From Chara braunii (lineage: Eukaryota; Streptophyta; Charophyceae; Charales; Characeae), in assembly GCA_003427395.1 (NCBI GenBank), contig BFEA01000730.1, forward strand, positions 1 to 49,097: DNA of 49,097 nt, given 5' to 3'. Shown piece after piece: positions 11,063-21,398 of the stretch (position 1 is its first letter; each line of letters begins with the position of its first letter). Below the pieces are notes generated by a model that was not told the origin of the DNA, made no database searches, and was given only the letters and a program-made list of their open reading frames with translations. The translations under genes were made by a program, and so were the position numbers.

Positions 11063-12017
11063 CCGTATCCCAGACAAAAAAGAGAGCGACACTTCGTCAA
11101 CAGATTTGGGTCCAAGGGGCCCTTCTTGTTTGGGCCTAGTCCCACTGAGTCCCGATGAGTCCCAAGTAGGTCGTGACCAAGTCCCAACCAAGGAAAGTAT
11201 TTCAAGGTCGTACTTTCTGCCTCTACCGTACTGAAAAACGAATTTCAACTTCAAGAGAGAACCTACGGATTACATCAATGCACAAATGAAAAGACGAAGC
11301 ACTGTAGAAAGATATGGGTTTTCAAAGCAAGATACTTCATTTCTGCACCCATCAGGTTAGTAAGTAGTTCGCACACCAATGCACATAACCAAGACTTAGG
11401 AGTAGGAAAGAGACCCAAAAGTACCCCAACAAGACAAAAAATACCATGCACGCATACATGGGCAACCCTTAGGTGCACGACACTTACCTCAGTGGCCCGG
11501 ACTCTGAGATGAAGTATAACTCACCCCCCTTCCTCATATGGTCTTCCTAACCCTCTTCGCTACCTCTACGCTAGCGTCCTATCATGTAGGAGGGTCTCAC
11601 TTCCAACACCAAAGTGCAACGCCGGATCCCCTGCTGATGCTGAAGAAAAAAGTAGTAACTTGCAGTCCGTAGATGCAGAATGGCTACCTCCCTCAAGATC
11701 ACCTACTTAAGGGAGGCCCTCAAGTCACCAAGTGTCTCCCTTAGGTCAGATTCCAGGTGTGAGTGCCTCTCACAATCACCTCTCTCAACTTGTCGCATGG
11801 AATCCTTTTGATGTGTCTCGCCACCACATACTTACTCTCAATCTACCTGGTCAGGTTCAATGCCGACCTAGCATGACCTAACCAGGTGGGGGCAGTTTCC
11901 CTAAGCCACGCCACCCCACTTCCCACTTTGGACCAACCCTAACCCTAAGTGGTTAGCCCTTAGCACTTAGGTTAGGGTTAGGGTGGATAAGTCAACTCTC
12001 ACCAGCAAGTAGAATCC
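11063..12017 (-). mobile_element. Gypsy C 5' leader, truncated at X
   Basis: Aligned along its whole length with the leader of Gypsy B (about 45855-46813). Shared stretches include GATTTGGGTCCA near 11102, CTTCTTGTTTGGGCC near 11122, CTGAAAAACGAATTTCAACTTC near 11231 and GCCGACCTAGCATGACCTAACC near 11860. It lies between the primer site (12018-12029) and where gag should begin, and carries no long frame. It stops at 11062/11063 against the terminal hairpin of X copy 1. The remaining internal part of C is not found on the other side of X, so C is a 5' fragment. Confidence 0.8.
11935..11984 (-). promoter_or_regulatory. Telomere-like hexamer hairpin in Gypsy C leader
   Basis: AACCCTAACCCTAAGTGG at 11935-11952 is complementary, with one bulge, to CACTTAGGTTAGGGTTAGGG at 11964-11983. 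This places a stem-loop about 40-80 nt downstream of the primer-binding site in the element's own sense. The same structure sits at the same place in Gypsy B (46731-46779). Dimerisation or packaging signals occur at this position in retroelements; that role here is inference. Confidence 0.6.
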
Positions 12018-12029
12018 GCTCTGATACCA
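12018..12029 (-). promoter_or_regulatory. Primer-binding site, tRNA-iMet type (Gypsy C)
   Basis: Read on the minus strand this is TGGTATCAGAGC, complementary to the 3' end of plant initiator tRNA-Met including CCA. It lies one base from the LTR end at 12031, the normal arrangement. Confidence 0.9.
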
Positions 12030-12030
12030 A

Positions 12031-13259
12031 TGTTATGATCCTGGCCAATTTCGAAGTACACATTCATCAGATAGCACAATGTCGTCCAATTGTAGAAAGA
12101 AATGAATGAACTTGAGAGGAGAGAGAGGGTAAGAAGAAGAAGAAAGAAAAAAGAAGAAGATGATGTATATCATCATAGACAAATGATAATGCTCTTCTTC
12201 TTTGCCAAACACTCTCCTCCCCCTTTACTCCTCTCTTATTCACACAAGAAATAATAGTATAACATTGAATGGTTGAACCAGAATCAATGTTTGAATCCAT
12301 CTTCTACTGCAGGTATCACTTGAGGTCCACCATAGCCATGGCCGCCTCCCTCACTCTTCACTGTCATAGGCCGAGGCTATGGCGGACTACTCGGGCCTTG
12401 CCCTGATGTCCAGGCCGCCATGCCTGACTCTGCCTCGAAGCTTCTTGGTGTAGCCCCGCCCCAACGGGGACCTTCCTGCTGCAGCGCCCACAAAGGTGAT
12501 GAAGATGGCAGCCACCATAGCCAGGTAAGTACCTTTGGCGCTCCCCCTTCCTCCTGGTCCTCTTCCTGCTCCGTGTCCTTGCTCATTCCCCAGCTGCGCT
12601 GCTCAAGCTAGCGCTGCTCCAGCCAGCGCTCCAACTAGTGTGTCGCCAAAGTTGCACACCGACAATGGAAATATAGCAGCCTGCTTGCCTCTTGGGCGGT
12701 GACTTCCAGGCCGCTCGGCCTTCCAAGCAACCGGTATCTCCTCCCTTTCGGAGGGAAACATCATTGCAGACTTTGATATTGCCCATACAGCCCCTAGACT
12801 CAAACTGGTTGGACTGGTACCCGCCTAGACCTAGCCTACAACTACTGGGCCTAAAAAATGCCAACTTTTGTCTTCTTCTGCTCGGCCTCGAGTGCCCGGC
12901 ACATCTACCTCTTCAGGGTGTGGTACCGGCCTACCTGCTACTTGAGTGTTTCCCCGCTGCTTCAAGTGTTGTGGGCCTCTTCCCCCGCGACTTGAGTGTT
13001 TTCCCCACTGCAATCCTCAGTGCCACGGCCACAGGTAAGTATCGGCCCTAAGGGCCCAACAAACGAACAAGTGCCCTTGCGGGTCACACACACACTCAAG
13101 CCAGCAAGCACTCAGACAGACATGCAGACCAGCAAGCGTGGACACACACAGACTTAGAGAACTTAGTAGCAAGCGGGAAACTCAGCAAGGCATTCAGTCC
13201 ATGAGCAAAACTCAGAAATCAGCTGTGTGTCTCAGTCCGTGTTTGGTCGGGTCATCGCA
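12031..13259 (-). mobile_element. 5' LTR of Gypsy C
   Basis: A 1229-bp LTR homologous throughout to the 3' LTR of Gypsy B (38613-39839, 1227 bp). Minus-strand ends are TGCGATGACC...GGATCATAACA; the first should be TGTGATGACC, so one terminal base has changed. It holds a GAA-rich block near 12130-12165, GGCTATGGCGGACTACT near 12371 and, on the antisense strand, two AGGTAAGT words (12523, 13033). No matching LTR for this copy lies inside the window. Confidence 0.88.
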
Positions 13260-14460
13260 CACCGAATAAGGATTGGGAAGGAACAAAAAAACCTGGAGCC
13301 CTGTACAGCTGCGCCCCCAACAGGTTTGATTATTATGCATGGCGGGATACACGTTCCCAATTACCCTCAGCTACCCCAATTCACTTCACTTGAAGCTCCA
13401 CACTCCTGCCTACTTTTGGGATTTCATCTTAATAGGGAATTAGGTATAACGACCAATCATATACTTGCCCTCTGCACACTCTACTTTTCCACCCCCTCAC
13501 TTATTGCATTTAAGTAATCGACACAAAAAATCGGGTCAAGGCCTTCCAACCCTGAGTTGCATTCAGAGCTAGGTAAAGCAGCCAATCATATACTCTCACT
13601 TCTGCATGATCTACTCTTCAACCCCCTCACTTATTCCATCGAAGTAATCAACACAGAAAAACCGAGCCAAACCCTTCCAACCCAGAGTCGCATTCACGGC
13701 TTAGTTGACGTCTACCCCCTTCAATAAGGGTGGGTAGGGTTGAAGGACAAAAAGAAGTCGGGAGTCCATACCTGGTTGCTGCTCTACCCTCGCCTTCTTA
13801 CCGCTGTTTTTGATGCAAAATCCTGACGTGGCTTTTTCGTGGCGGGCTTGCCTAGTCCGAATCCCTCACCACACCAGTCTCCCAGCGCGGGGTCCCTTGG
13901 GGAACGAGCTATCGTCCCCTCCGCCTGACTGTTTTTCTTGATGACCTCCCTATTTTTGGTTGTCTAGCACCCGCCTTTGGCCGACATGAAGACACAGATC
14001 TGATGTTGCGACTATTCACCTCCTGCGGGTCTTCACCTGATTCCGGAACCCCACCGTTTATGAGGGCTGCTCACCAACCCCACTTTCCCCGGTTCTCCTT
14101 CCCTTCGCGGGCCGCCCCTGTGCGCAATTCAGTTTCCCGTTGCTCACGCAGCGATGTCCTCCGCGACTCTTCCATGTCTGCAGCTTCGTGCAGGCGGCTG
14201 CTTCACGCTACCTCCGACACAAACCTGCTGCGCCATCCACACTAAGCGAGCGCTCCCAGCTTTGGGTTGACTGATCTCGGATAGAATTCTCGAATATAAG
14301 GGCATTTCCAATAGAACCCATATGTGTTGTATTGGTATACAAAGCATTCGAATTTAAAAAGAAGCCACTCCTGTATTCGAATAGAACATTGCCTTTTTTT
14401 TTTTTTTTAGGCTAGCGCATGCCCTTGTGCTCCCGGTCTTTGACATGCTGTGTGTTGCAC
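13260..14460. other. Unassigned DNA, GC-rich in its second half
   Basis: Between the C LTR and the (CT)n run. 13440-13710 is a duplication (separate entry). 13780-14260 is GC-richer, with an 80-residue Ser/Arg-rich plus-strand frame at 14003-14245 that has no recognisable motif. A T-run lies at 14394-14409. Confidence 0.4.
13440..13710 (+). repeat. 129-bp imperfect direct duplication
   Basis: CCAATCATATACT starts at 13453 and 13582. Both copies continue through CCACCCCCTCACTTATT- or CAACCCCCTCACTTATT-type sequence, AAGTAATC, ACACA and CTTCCAACCC. Two units, clearly diverged. Confidence 0.8.
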
Positions 14461-14462
<2 letters not shown>

Positions 14463-14497
<35 letters not shown>

Positions 14498-14627
14498 NNN
14501 NNNNNNNNNNNNNNNNNNNNNNNNNNNNNNNNNNNNNNNNNNNNNNNNNNNNNNNNNNNNNNNNNNNNNNNNNNNNNNNNNNNNNNNNNNNNNNNNNNNN
14601 NNNNNNNNNNNNNNNNNNNNNNNNNNN
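14463..14627. repeat. (CT)n microsatellite running into a 130-N assembly gap
   Basis: (CT)n from 14463 to 14497, then Ns 14498-14627, then (AC)n from 14628. The gap therefore lies between two different dinucleotide repeats. It hides the left boundary of the long repeat that follows. Confidence 0.95.
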
Positions 14628-15429
14628 ACACACACACATATATACATACCTACACAAAATACACAATACACACACTTGCACACACGCAAACAGGGAAAAC
14701 ATACACATACCTTTTTTTTTTTTTAATGTGTACAAAAAAACACACACCTCACGAAACTCGTTTCTCCACACTCACAAATGCCCATACACACATACATATA
14801 AAATGAACACAACCACTATAAGAATAAAACAAAATACGAACAAAATACCACACACCAGATCAGCCAACCCCTCATCAGGGCCCTTAACATACCCAACTAA
14901 CCCCCCACTTTGGAACAAAAAAGAACCCGTGCCACATATAACCCGAACCATAAAACCAAGGAAAAAAAAAACACAAGACTAACACAGCAAGCCAACCAAT
15001 CACAAAATACACCTTCCCCGTTAAACCATCAGAGCGAGTAAAAAATAGGGGCTCGCCAAAAATACAAAACCATACATATACCTTAAAAAAAACAAAAAAA
15101 ATAAATAAAACAAAAGAACAAATGGACAAACAAACCGAGCAATACGGAGCCTAGCAGACACTGACATCAACAATAGTCCAAAATCCAAATAAACCTCAAT
15201 GAAGAAGACCTCACCATAAACAACAAAACGAAAGCACAATCATTTTTTTTATTAAAAAAAAAAAAAAAAAAAACTTCCCGCCCCAACTCATGAACAACCC
15301 CTGCAAAATTGAGAACTACATCCGGAGAAACTCTCCTTAGGCTCCCGGCCACCCCCAAAAATCCAACCCCCCCAAAAAAAACACCTCCCACACAAGCTAA
15401 ACGTAGCCTGTGTTAACCCCAAAAAAGCC

Positions 15430-15770
15430 CACCACGAATACAAAGACAAAAAAATGAAGAACCCCCCACAAAACAAATGCACGAAATGACAGTCAGCCCA
15501 GTCGATACGGCGCATACTACCCGCTGACATCAACAAAAGTCCAAAAGTAACTCGCACCCCAAAAAAACTCGCCATAGCCAAACCCACAAAAAACAAAAAA
15601 AAAAACCAAAAAAAAGCCCACCATGAATAGAAAGACAAAAAGAATAAAGAACCCCCCACAAAACAAATACACGAAACGACAGTCAGCCCAGTCGATACGG
15701 CGCATACTAACTGCTTACATCAACAAAAGTCTAAAAGTAACTAACACGCCAACAACAAAGACCTCACCAT
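15430..15770 (+). repeat. 190-bp tandem duplication inside left pLTR
   Basis: ACCCCCCACAAAACAAAT(A/G)C starts at about 15461 and 15651. Each unit continues with GACAGTCAGCCCAGTCGATA, CGGCGCATACTA, GACATCAACAAAAGTC and GCCATAGCCAAACCCACAAA. A more diverged third unit lies at about 15120-15240 (GACATCAACAATAGTCC). The right pLTR has the same layout at about 35630-35950 with a step near 186 bp. Confidence 0.85.
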
Positions 15771-16306
15771 AGCCAAACCCACAAAAAACAAACAAAAACA
15801 CGGGCACCATGGCCAACCATGAAAAATAACTTCCTGCCCTAACACACGAGCAGGCCTGCACACTGCAATCCCCATAGCCTCCTATGTCCCACCACATACC
15901 GCCCACACCAATATGACACCCACAGCTCCTCCCTGGCAGTCAAAATCACATCATTTGCAAAAAAATAGCCCCCCCCAAAAAATGAAGAACCCCCCCCAAA
16001 AAAACGCCACAAACCCCGATACAGGACCTGCACTATCCCCGATGACGATCATCGCACCTAGGCAACCCAAACTGCCTACATATACACAGGAAAACTCGGA
16101 ACTTCTCCTCACTTGAACGAGACTCCGACTCTCGACAAGCTCACTCAGGCACCTGCACCAGCAGGAACTCCGTCACTTCCAACAGCGTTAACCGTACCAT
16201 CTAGGTCGCTTAAACACCTGCACAGGCCTCCTCCCACCTCTACACCTTTCTGATCTTGAGCAAGGCAGATCCTGGACACACCACGTGAACAGGATATAGC
16301 CCACGC

Positions 16307-16615
16307 TTGACACCATACCTCGAATGCACTGCTCTACTACATTTGCGTTGCAGTGACGCTACAGATCTCTTGAAGAATGGCGGCTATGGCTCCGGCAATG
16401 GACGATCAGATCACCGACACAGAGATCAATGCGCACGCCGTAATTATCTCTCATACCTCAAATCCCCGAATCACCACCAATCCCTACCCCCGCATATCCA
16501 TGTCCCCGCCACATTTATATCAGCCCCCCTTCCCTTCGCAAACTCTCCCTCCCCGCTCACAACCTCGCCCCCTTCTACCTCCTGCCCACCCCCTCTATTA
16601 GCCAAAAAATGCTGA
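16307..16615 (+). CDS. Small open frames shared by both pLTRs (uncertain)
   Basis: Two overlapping plus-strand frames lie just upstream of the hammerhead. One runs 16307-16615 (102 residues, Pro/Ser-rich C-terminus) and stays open at full length in the right repeat (36451-36759). The other starts at 16377 in a good initiation context (AAGAATGGCGGC), begins MAAMAPAMDDQITDTE and runs to 16601; in the right repeat it stops earlier, at 36703. Neither has a recognisable domain. Differences between copies include several amino-acid changes, so selection is not evident. One could be the start of a PLE leader or ORF, or both may be chance. Confidence 0.25.
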   Translation: MTPYLECTALLHLRCSDATDLLKNGGYGSGNGRSDHRHRDQCARRNYLSYLKSPNHHQSLPPHIHVPATFISAPLPFANSPSPLTTSPPSTSCPPPLLAKKC

Positions 16616-16699
16616 TACATATGTCGCCCCCTCTCCACTGGTAATCGGACCAGTTGATGTGGAAGGCCACCCATGTCTGCAGCAAACCTTCGTCTTATC

Positions 16700-16745
16700 C
16701 CCTCTGATGAGTCGTTTGGCGCAAATGGCGAAAAGCGCTTTAGGG
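16700..16745 (+). ncRNA. Minimal type I hammerhead ribozyme (left pLTR)
   Basis: All core elements are present in order. Stem I 5' strand is CCCT (16700-16703). The core CTGATGA follows at 16704-16710. Stem II is GTCGTTTGGCGCAAATGGC (16711-16729), seven pairs starting with the required G-C pair and closing a GGCGC loop. GAAA lies at 16730-16733. A very short stem III (AA/TT around GCGC) ends at 16740. U at 16741 is the predicted cleavage nucleotide, and stem I 3' strand is AGGG (16742-16745). A tiny stem III in a type I hammerhead is the form known from Penelope-like retroelements. A one-base alternative register of stems I and III is possible. Self-cleavage is predicted, not shown. Confidence 0.8.
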
Positions 16746-17305
16746 ATGTGCCACCCTTGTTCTCCGATTAGAAAATTGGTCCTATCGGACAAGGTTCTCT
16801 TCTTCATGCTCTCTATCTATTCTCGCTGTTCTTCTGGCCCCACTGCGTCAAAAAATCCCCCTTCTTTGTTCTCATCCTCTCCCCCCTTAAAACGCTACTC
16901 GTCTCGTTGCTGGTTCTCCTTGCTATGGGTGCAGTCAATCCTGTTGAAAGTACGAAGAATATATGAGGAGATGATCTAATTCTTGGTTGGCACTAGGTGT
17001 TGTTAAGGAGACCCATGCGACGGTTTGATCTAATACTGTTTATATCCTAGAGTCTCCGAATGTTGTGCTGTTCTTGGTTATGCCAGGTTGTCTGATTGCT
17101 TTGCAATTTACCTTAACACACACACAGGCTTTTGAACCTTGATACAATGGCGCGGCTAGACTCCCCGCCTGACGGCACATATAAATTTGCAAAGACCTCG
17201 ATATAACTTGTACGATCCCCTGTCGTGGCATATCCTGCTATACACGCCAGCAGAACGATCCCCCTCAAAAATTCTCTCTCTCAAACACGACTCAATTTGC
17301 TCAAT

Positions 17306-17344
17306 GCACCCCCCTCCCCCTCCCCCTCCCCCTCCCCCTCCCCC
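17306..17344 (-). repeat. (CCCCCT)n hexamer tract, G-quadruplex candidate
   Basis: Six runs of five or more C separated by single T on the plus strand, so the minus strand has GGGGGA repeats. Four or more such G-runs satisfy the usual quadruplex pattern. The right pLTR has (CA)n instead at the corresponding place. Confidence 0.8.
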
Positions 17345-19344
17345 GCAATCCTTACCTTCGTCATGATATCCTCCTACGTACAACTTGCTACTCTCCCTGC
17401 TATGACGACGATTAGTCAAATTATGGGCACGTAGAGGCAATGATCTATCTAGCATAGGTATGGAAACCCAACCAACGCCTTGGAGTTAATACTACTACAA
17501 CTAGTAATATTCCTCGTCGTAACACACCATGCTACGCGCCAATAAATTGATCTTCCCCCAAGAATCACACTGTCAAGCACAGTTCCCCACGCTGATTACA
17601 CTCCCTCCCCTGCCATATTAACTATAACTCATAAAATAACTCTTACTACTTAAACCCACCTAATAACTAGAAAACGACCCCTTACTTGCCAGTATATCCA
17701 GCAAAAGTCTGCCACAACGCAATATACACACCGACGTACGAAGTCCTATAAAAAGTCACTCACGCACTATAGAAAAACCAAGTGCACTGACACGCCTAGT
17801 TTCACTTCAGCTAATCACACTGTTGCAACACTATAAGGAGAAACTGTGTAACGACAAGTAGTTGACACCTATGCACTCACGAATTAGGCAACCAAATCAC
17901 ACTCCCTTACTAAAATAAACCTTCGACCAAATAAGCAATAACCTCAAACCCGCTACCATAAATTACACCTCACTCCTCTCTCAACACTTCCTACACAAAT
18001 ACCTACAACAATATACCAGACTGGTCAATAGACCCTCGTAATAACGCTGTAACAATTGAATAAGCACTAGAAGTCACAAATACATCTAGTAGCTAATAGA
18101 AGCTACATAAGAAATTTCGCCAATAATAATAATCCTATACTACCACCGCATGATCTATGGCTTACTACTGCACTCAAGCCAATAGCAGGTCTCCGCAACG
18201 GACGTCCACACGAACGAGTACATCCGCACACAATAAATATCAACCATTACATATTCACGCATACACATTCTGTGTTACTAACCCTCCCATTCCTACAAAT
18301 ACTTGCTAACGCCAAAATACTATCTCTTACACCCATAAACCCACTAACCATAGTAACCAATACATACACAACAATACGCTTATCAACCTTTTCATTAAAA
18401 CAAGCTCAATTCTCGCCATTTATCACACTCATCTCACCGTTTACGTAACATAAGTATCAACCTTATCAAGTCGCCTAGACGATTATAACAGGCCGGCGCG
18501 CACACACATTCTCATCTCTCCTCTATTCCCCTCCCAAATAAAGCTACACATACATGCACATCCACTCGTACAAAATAGCTCTAAGCAAGAGGAATTGTGG
18601 AAAACTGTTATTATTCTTGTTTGCTTTCCAAAAAATCTCGAAAAACACAACATGATATACTAACTGGCAAAAAAAGAACTAATGAACGAAAATTACTTGG
18701 TAGATCTATCTTAAGTTGAGAATGGAACGCACTAAATTCCAGAAGATTATCATGTTTGGATGGAAAATGACCCACCTACAACAGCAACAAGACACAACGA
18801 TCCTTATCTGTTGCCAACCGACTAGCGAAAAATAAACCAACAAGGACGACATTGTAATTTGGAGTTCGTTCGTTTTTTTTTCATGAAATGTCTTTTTCAT
18901 ACAACGCCCAACCTGTTTAGTAAATACGAAAGAGTTTACTGTCCACCTGCCAAGCGCACAGACCATGTATAAGATCTGAAATAAATAAATAATACCCATC
19001 CAAGAGGAAATAAATAATCCTGGCATTAGCCAATAAAAAAAGACACCTATTTCGTACTAAAACACATGAGTACTACACCGGTCATACCCTTGGACTATCT
19101 ATTCCAAGGAAAGCTTGAGTTATCTACTACCGATTAGGACACATGCGACCACACTCGCAAATTTTCGGTAAAAATAATGCAATACTGTCGACACATATGC
19201 ATACAACATAACAAGATTATAATACTCTTTTGACCAGGCCCTACCGGGCTCTCGCCAAAAACAATACCGTATTGGTTTTTCTTTTTATCATATTTGGAGG
19301 ACGCGCCTAAGTTAGAGAAACGGCGAACCAATTTTGAATTCGAT

Positions 19345-19430
19345 GGAAGCTTCTTGGACCGGTAGATTGGAATCGGGCGGTTTAGACTTTTGTAGAAGCT
19401 TCTTGGAACCGTAGGTTAGAATTGGACACC
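19345..19430 (+). repeat. 50-bp direct duplication
   Basis: GAAGCTTCTTGGA starts at 19345 and 19395. Each is followed by a CCGTAG- or CCGGTAG-type stretch and then TTGGAAT or TTAGAATTGG. Two diverged units in AT-rich sequence. Confidence 0.6.
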
Positions 19431-19789
19431 TTGTGAATTGATATTCTAGAAACTTGGAAAGACCCACTGCGCCTGTCGTTAAAGGACCGAACGATTTAGA
19501 CTGACGAGCGCATAGATTGGTGCGCCCCACAAAAAATTGTGCGTCACTTACACATGTGATGCACACGTCTACCTCGGTCGGTAGTTTATGGGAGTTGCAG
19601 GCTCGTGATTCAGACGCATGTGACTAACATGCAAAATCAATTCCACAAAATTAATATCTTTGTTGGTCCCTATGGTGTGCGAAGAATCTCAAATCGGTTG
19701 ACTGTTAAACTAAATATGGTTTTGGCAATGCTAATTTGTCAAGTCAATCTGCCTAACTCCGTAATACGTCGTAACCGTTAAATCATTTT

Positions 19790-19912
19790 GTCCAGAATGG
19801 TAATCAGTTATCCCAACCTATATCCAGTATGTCCAAAATACTCATTGTTTCTCCCAACCTAAATCTGATATGTCCAAAATGCTCAATACTTATCCGAACC
19901 TATATTGGTTGT
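19790..19912 (+). repeat. 41-bp tandem repeat, three units
   Basis: GTCCAGAATG, GTCCAAAATA and GTCCAAAATG start successive units of 41, 41 and 39 bp. Each contains TCCCAACCTA or TCCGAACCTA. Further loose GTCCAAAT or GTCCAATT words follow to 20000. Confidence 0.7.
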
Positions 19913-20958
19913 CCAAATCGGTTCCGATAATGTACTAAATGAGAAAATCAAACTGACCAATTCGGTTTGATGATTGTCCAATTGAATTTTCGTTTGTCCA
20001 AATCACTTCACATTGATCCCAACTTACATGGTCAAAGGAATAATATTGTCAATACACTAAATACTATGAATAACCCGGCAAGATTTTCAACCCGCTACTC
20101 CTGATCATTTGATCCGCAAATTTAGCAATACCTCAAGACCAAAAAAACACACTGAAGAAGCTCAGGAGTGCAGCCTTACTGAAACCCACTGAAAAACTGC
20201 CCGTGCATGCAATGTGCATTACGCAAGGCTACTAATGATTAATACGCAAAAAAAGCAGTCCATGATTACTCGATCCACTAACAACGTATCCATACTCACG
20301 TACAAGATTAATAATACATATGAACCCAAATACATCAACACATTAATACATAACTACGCACCCTTATATAGATAGCCCTTATCATGACTATACAACCTTG
20401 ATACCTCTTCTGCAATGCATGGAAACATCAATCAGACATCACCAACTTTTCAGAGAACCCTTACATGCACACTTTGTCGAAAATACCCTCCATCAAAACG
20501 AAACATCATCTCATTTCAGCAATCACAAACAAAAATATTGACAGGACAAAAGTACCCCCCAATTTTCTCACCATATGAAAGAACGACGCTTATGGCGTCA
20601 CAACCCTGAAACGATCGCAATCCTATCTCACTAACCCTCAAAGGACGTAATTCCGAAAGGAACGATCCTTAAAGAAGTACGTTGCAACAAAACCATCCAT
20701 GAGAGAACTAATGAACTTGACACACAAAAGGGATATCTCCCCTTGACAAGAGTCCTCTGACGAAGAAAGCTGCTTCCTCTAAGATATACAACCTCAGCTG
20801 CTATGAGAGGTCTTGAATGATCATACTATACAAAAAAGAACCACCTAACTGCCTAAAAACTACAACAACATGCAAAATACCGACACAACCACTCGGTAGC
20901 CATCAGTTGCAAATTTGAAACACCAATCTCCACACGTTATAAAACCGCCATACGATCA

Positions 20959-21398
20959 CTAAAGATTGCCACGCATATAGGCTCGACCCTCCAATGGGGC
21001 ATCCAGAACTGCCTCCCACTCCACAATTGATGACAGGTGATCATCATGCTCCTGTAACACTGTCGTCGTCACTAAACGAACCATTGATTCTACAATGTCC
21101 TCACCTGTACCAACATGCACATTCGGAACATCGTCGTGAACCTTCGTCACATACACAATAACATCATGAAGAAACTCCTCCTCATAGCCTACCCCACGAC
21201 CACTCGAAGAACCAACTCCCCCCTTGCGTCGATCTCATAACGACGAATCTCATGATTCGTAACTGAAGGCACAAACTCAAACTCACGCCCCAACCGATAG
21301 TCACGCAAGACACGCATCTCAAACACCATGACAACACGACCACCAACATGGCCACGTGTCACAAACATGACTGACATGATTGAGCAAAAGAGATACAC
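20959..21398 (-). pseudogene. Possible decayed coding remnant, unknown function
   Basis: Two minus-strand frames (21398-21189 and 21156-20959) join through a one-base shift at a G6 run near 21216-21221. Downstream of it the second frame extends upstream without a stop. Together they give about 140 residues of ordinary mixed composition, including an acidic stretch beginning HDDVPNVHVGTGEDIVES. That looks more protein-like than neighbouring frames. I recognise no domain. Chance open frames remain quite possible. Confidence 0.25.

Larger units (their letters stand above)
14628..17125 (+). mobile_element. Left ~2.5-kb direct repeat (PLE pLTR-like), with hammerhead
   Basis: Nearly collinear with 34811-37300 in the same orientation. 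Both begin in (CA)n followed by TACACAATACACACAC and CAAACAGGGAAAACATACAC. Both end TTTGCAATTTACCTTAACACAC in another (CA)n. Small indels separate them; for example, about 20 extra bases near 15980 in this copy. It is A/C-rich for the first 1.4 kb, then GC-richer. It contains a 190-bp tandem duplication, a small open frame and a hammerhead ribozyme at 16700-16745. The right copy follows directly after the PLE RT gene, so I read the pair as the pLTR-like repeats of that element. An alternative is a 3'-end fragment of an earlier insertion. Confidence 0.75.

Noticed and set aside
14865-14900. CTGATGAGG on the minus strand in the left pLTR as a second hammerhead
   Set aside because: No GAAA or matching stems follow, and the right repeat lacks the sequence.
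14354-14982. Frames crossing the N gap
   Set aside because: They consist of Ns flanked by (CT)n and (CA)n translations and have no meaning.
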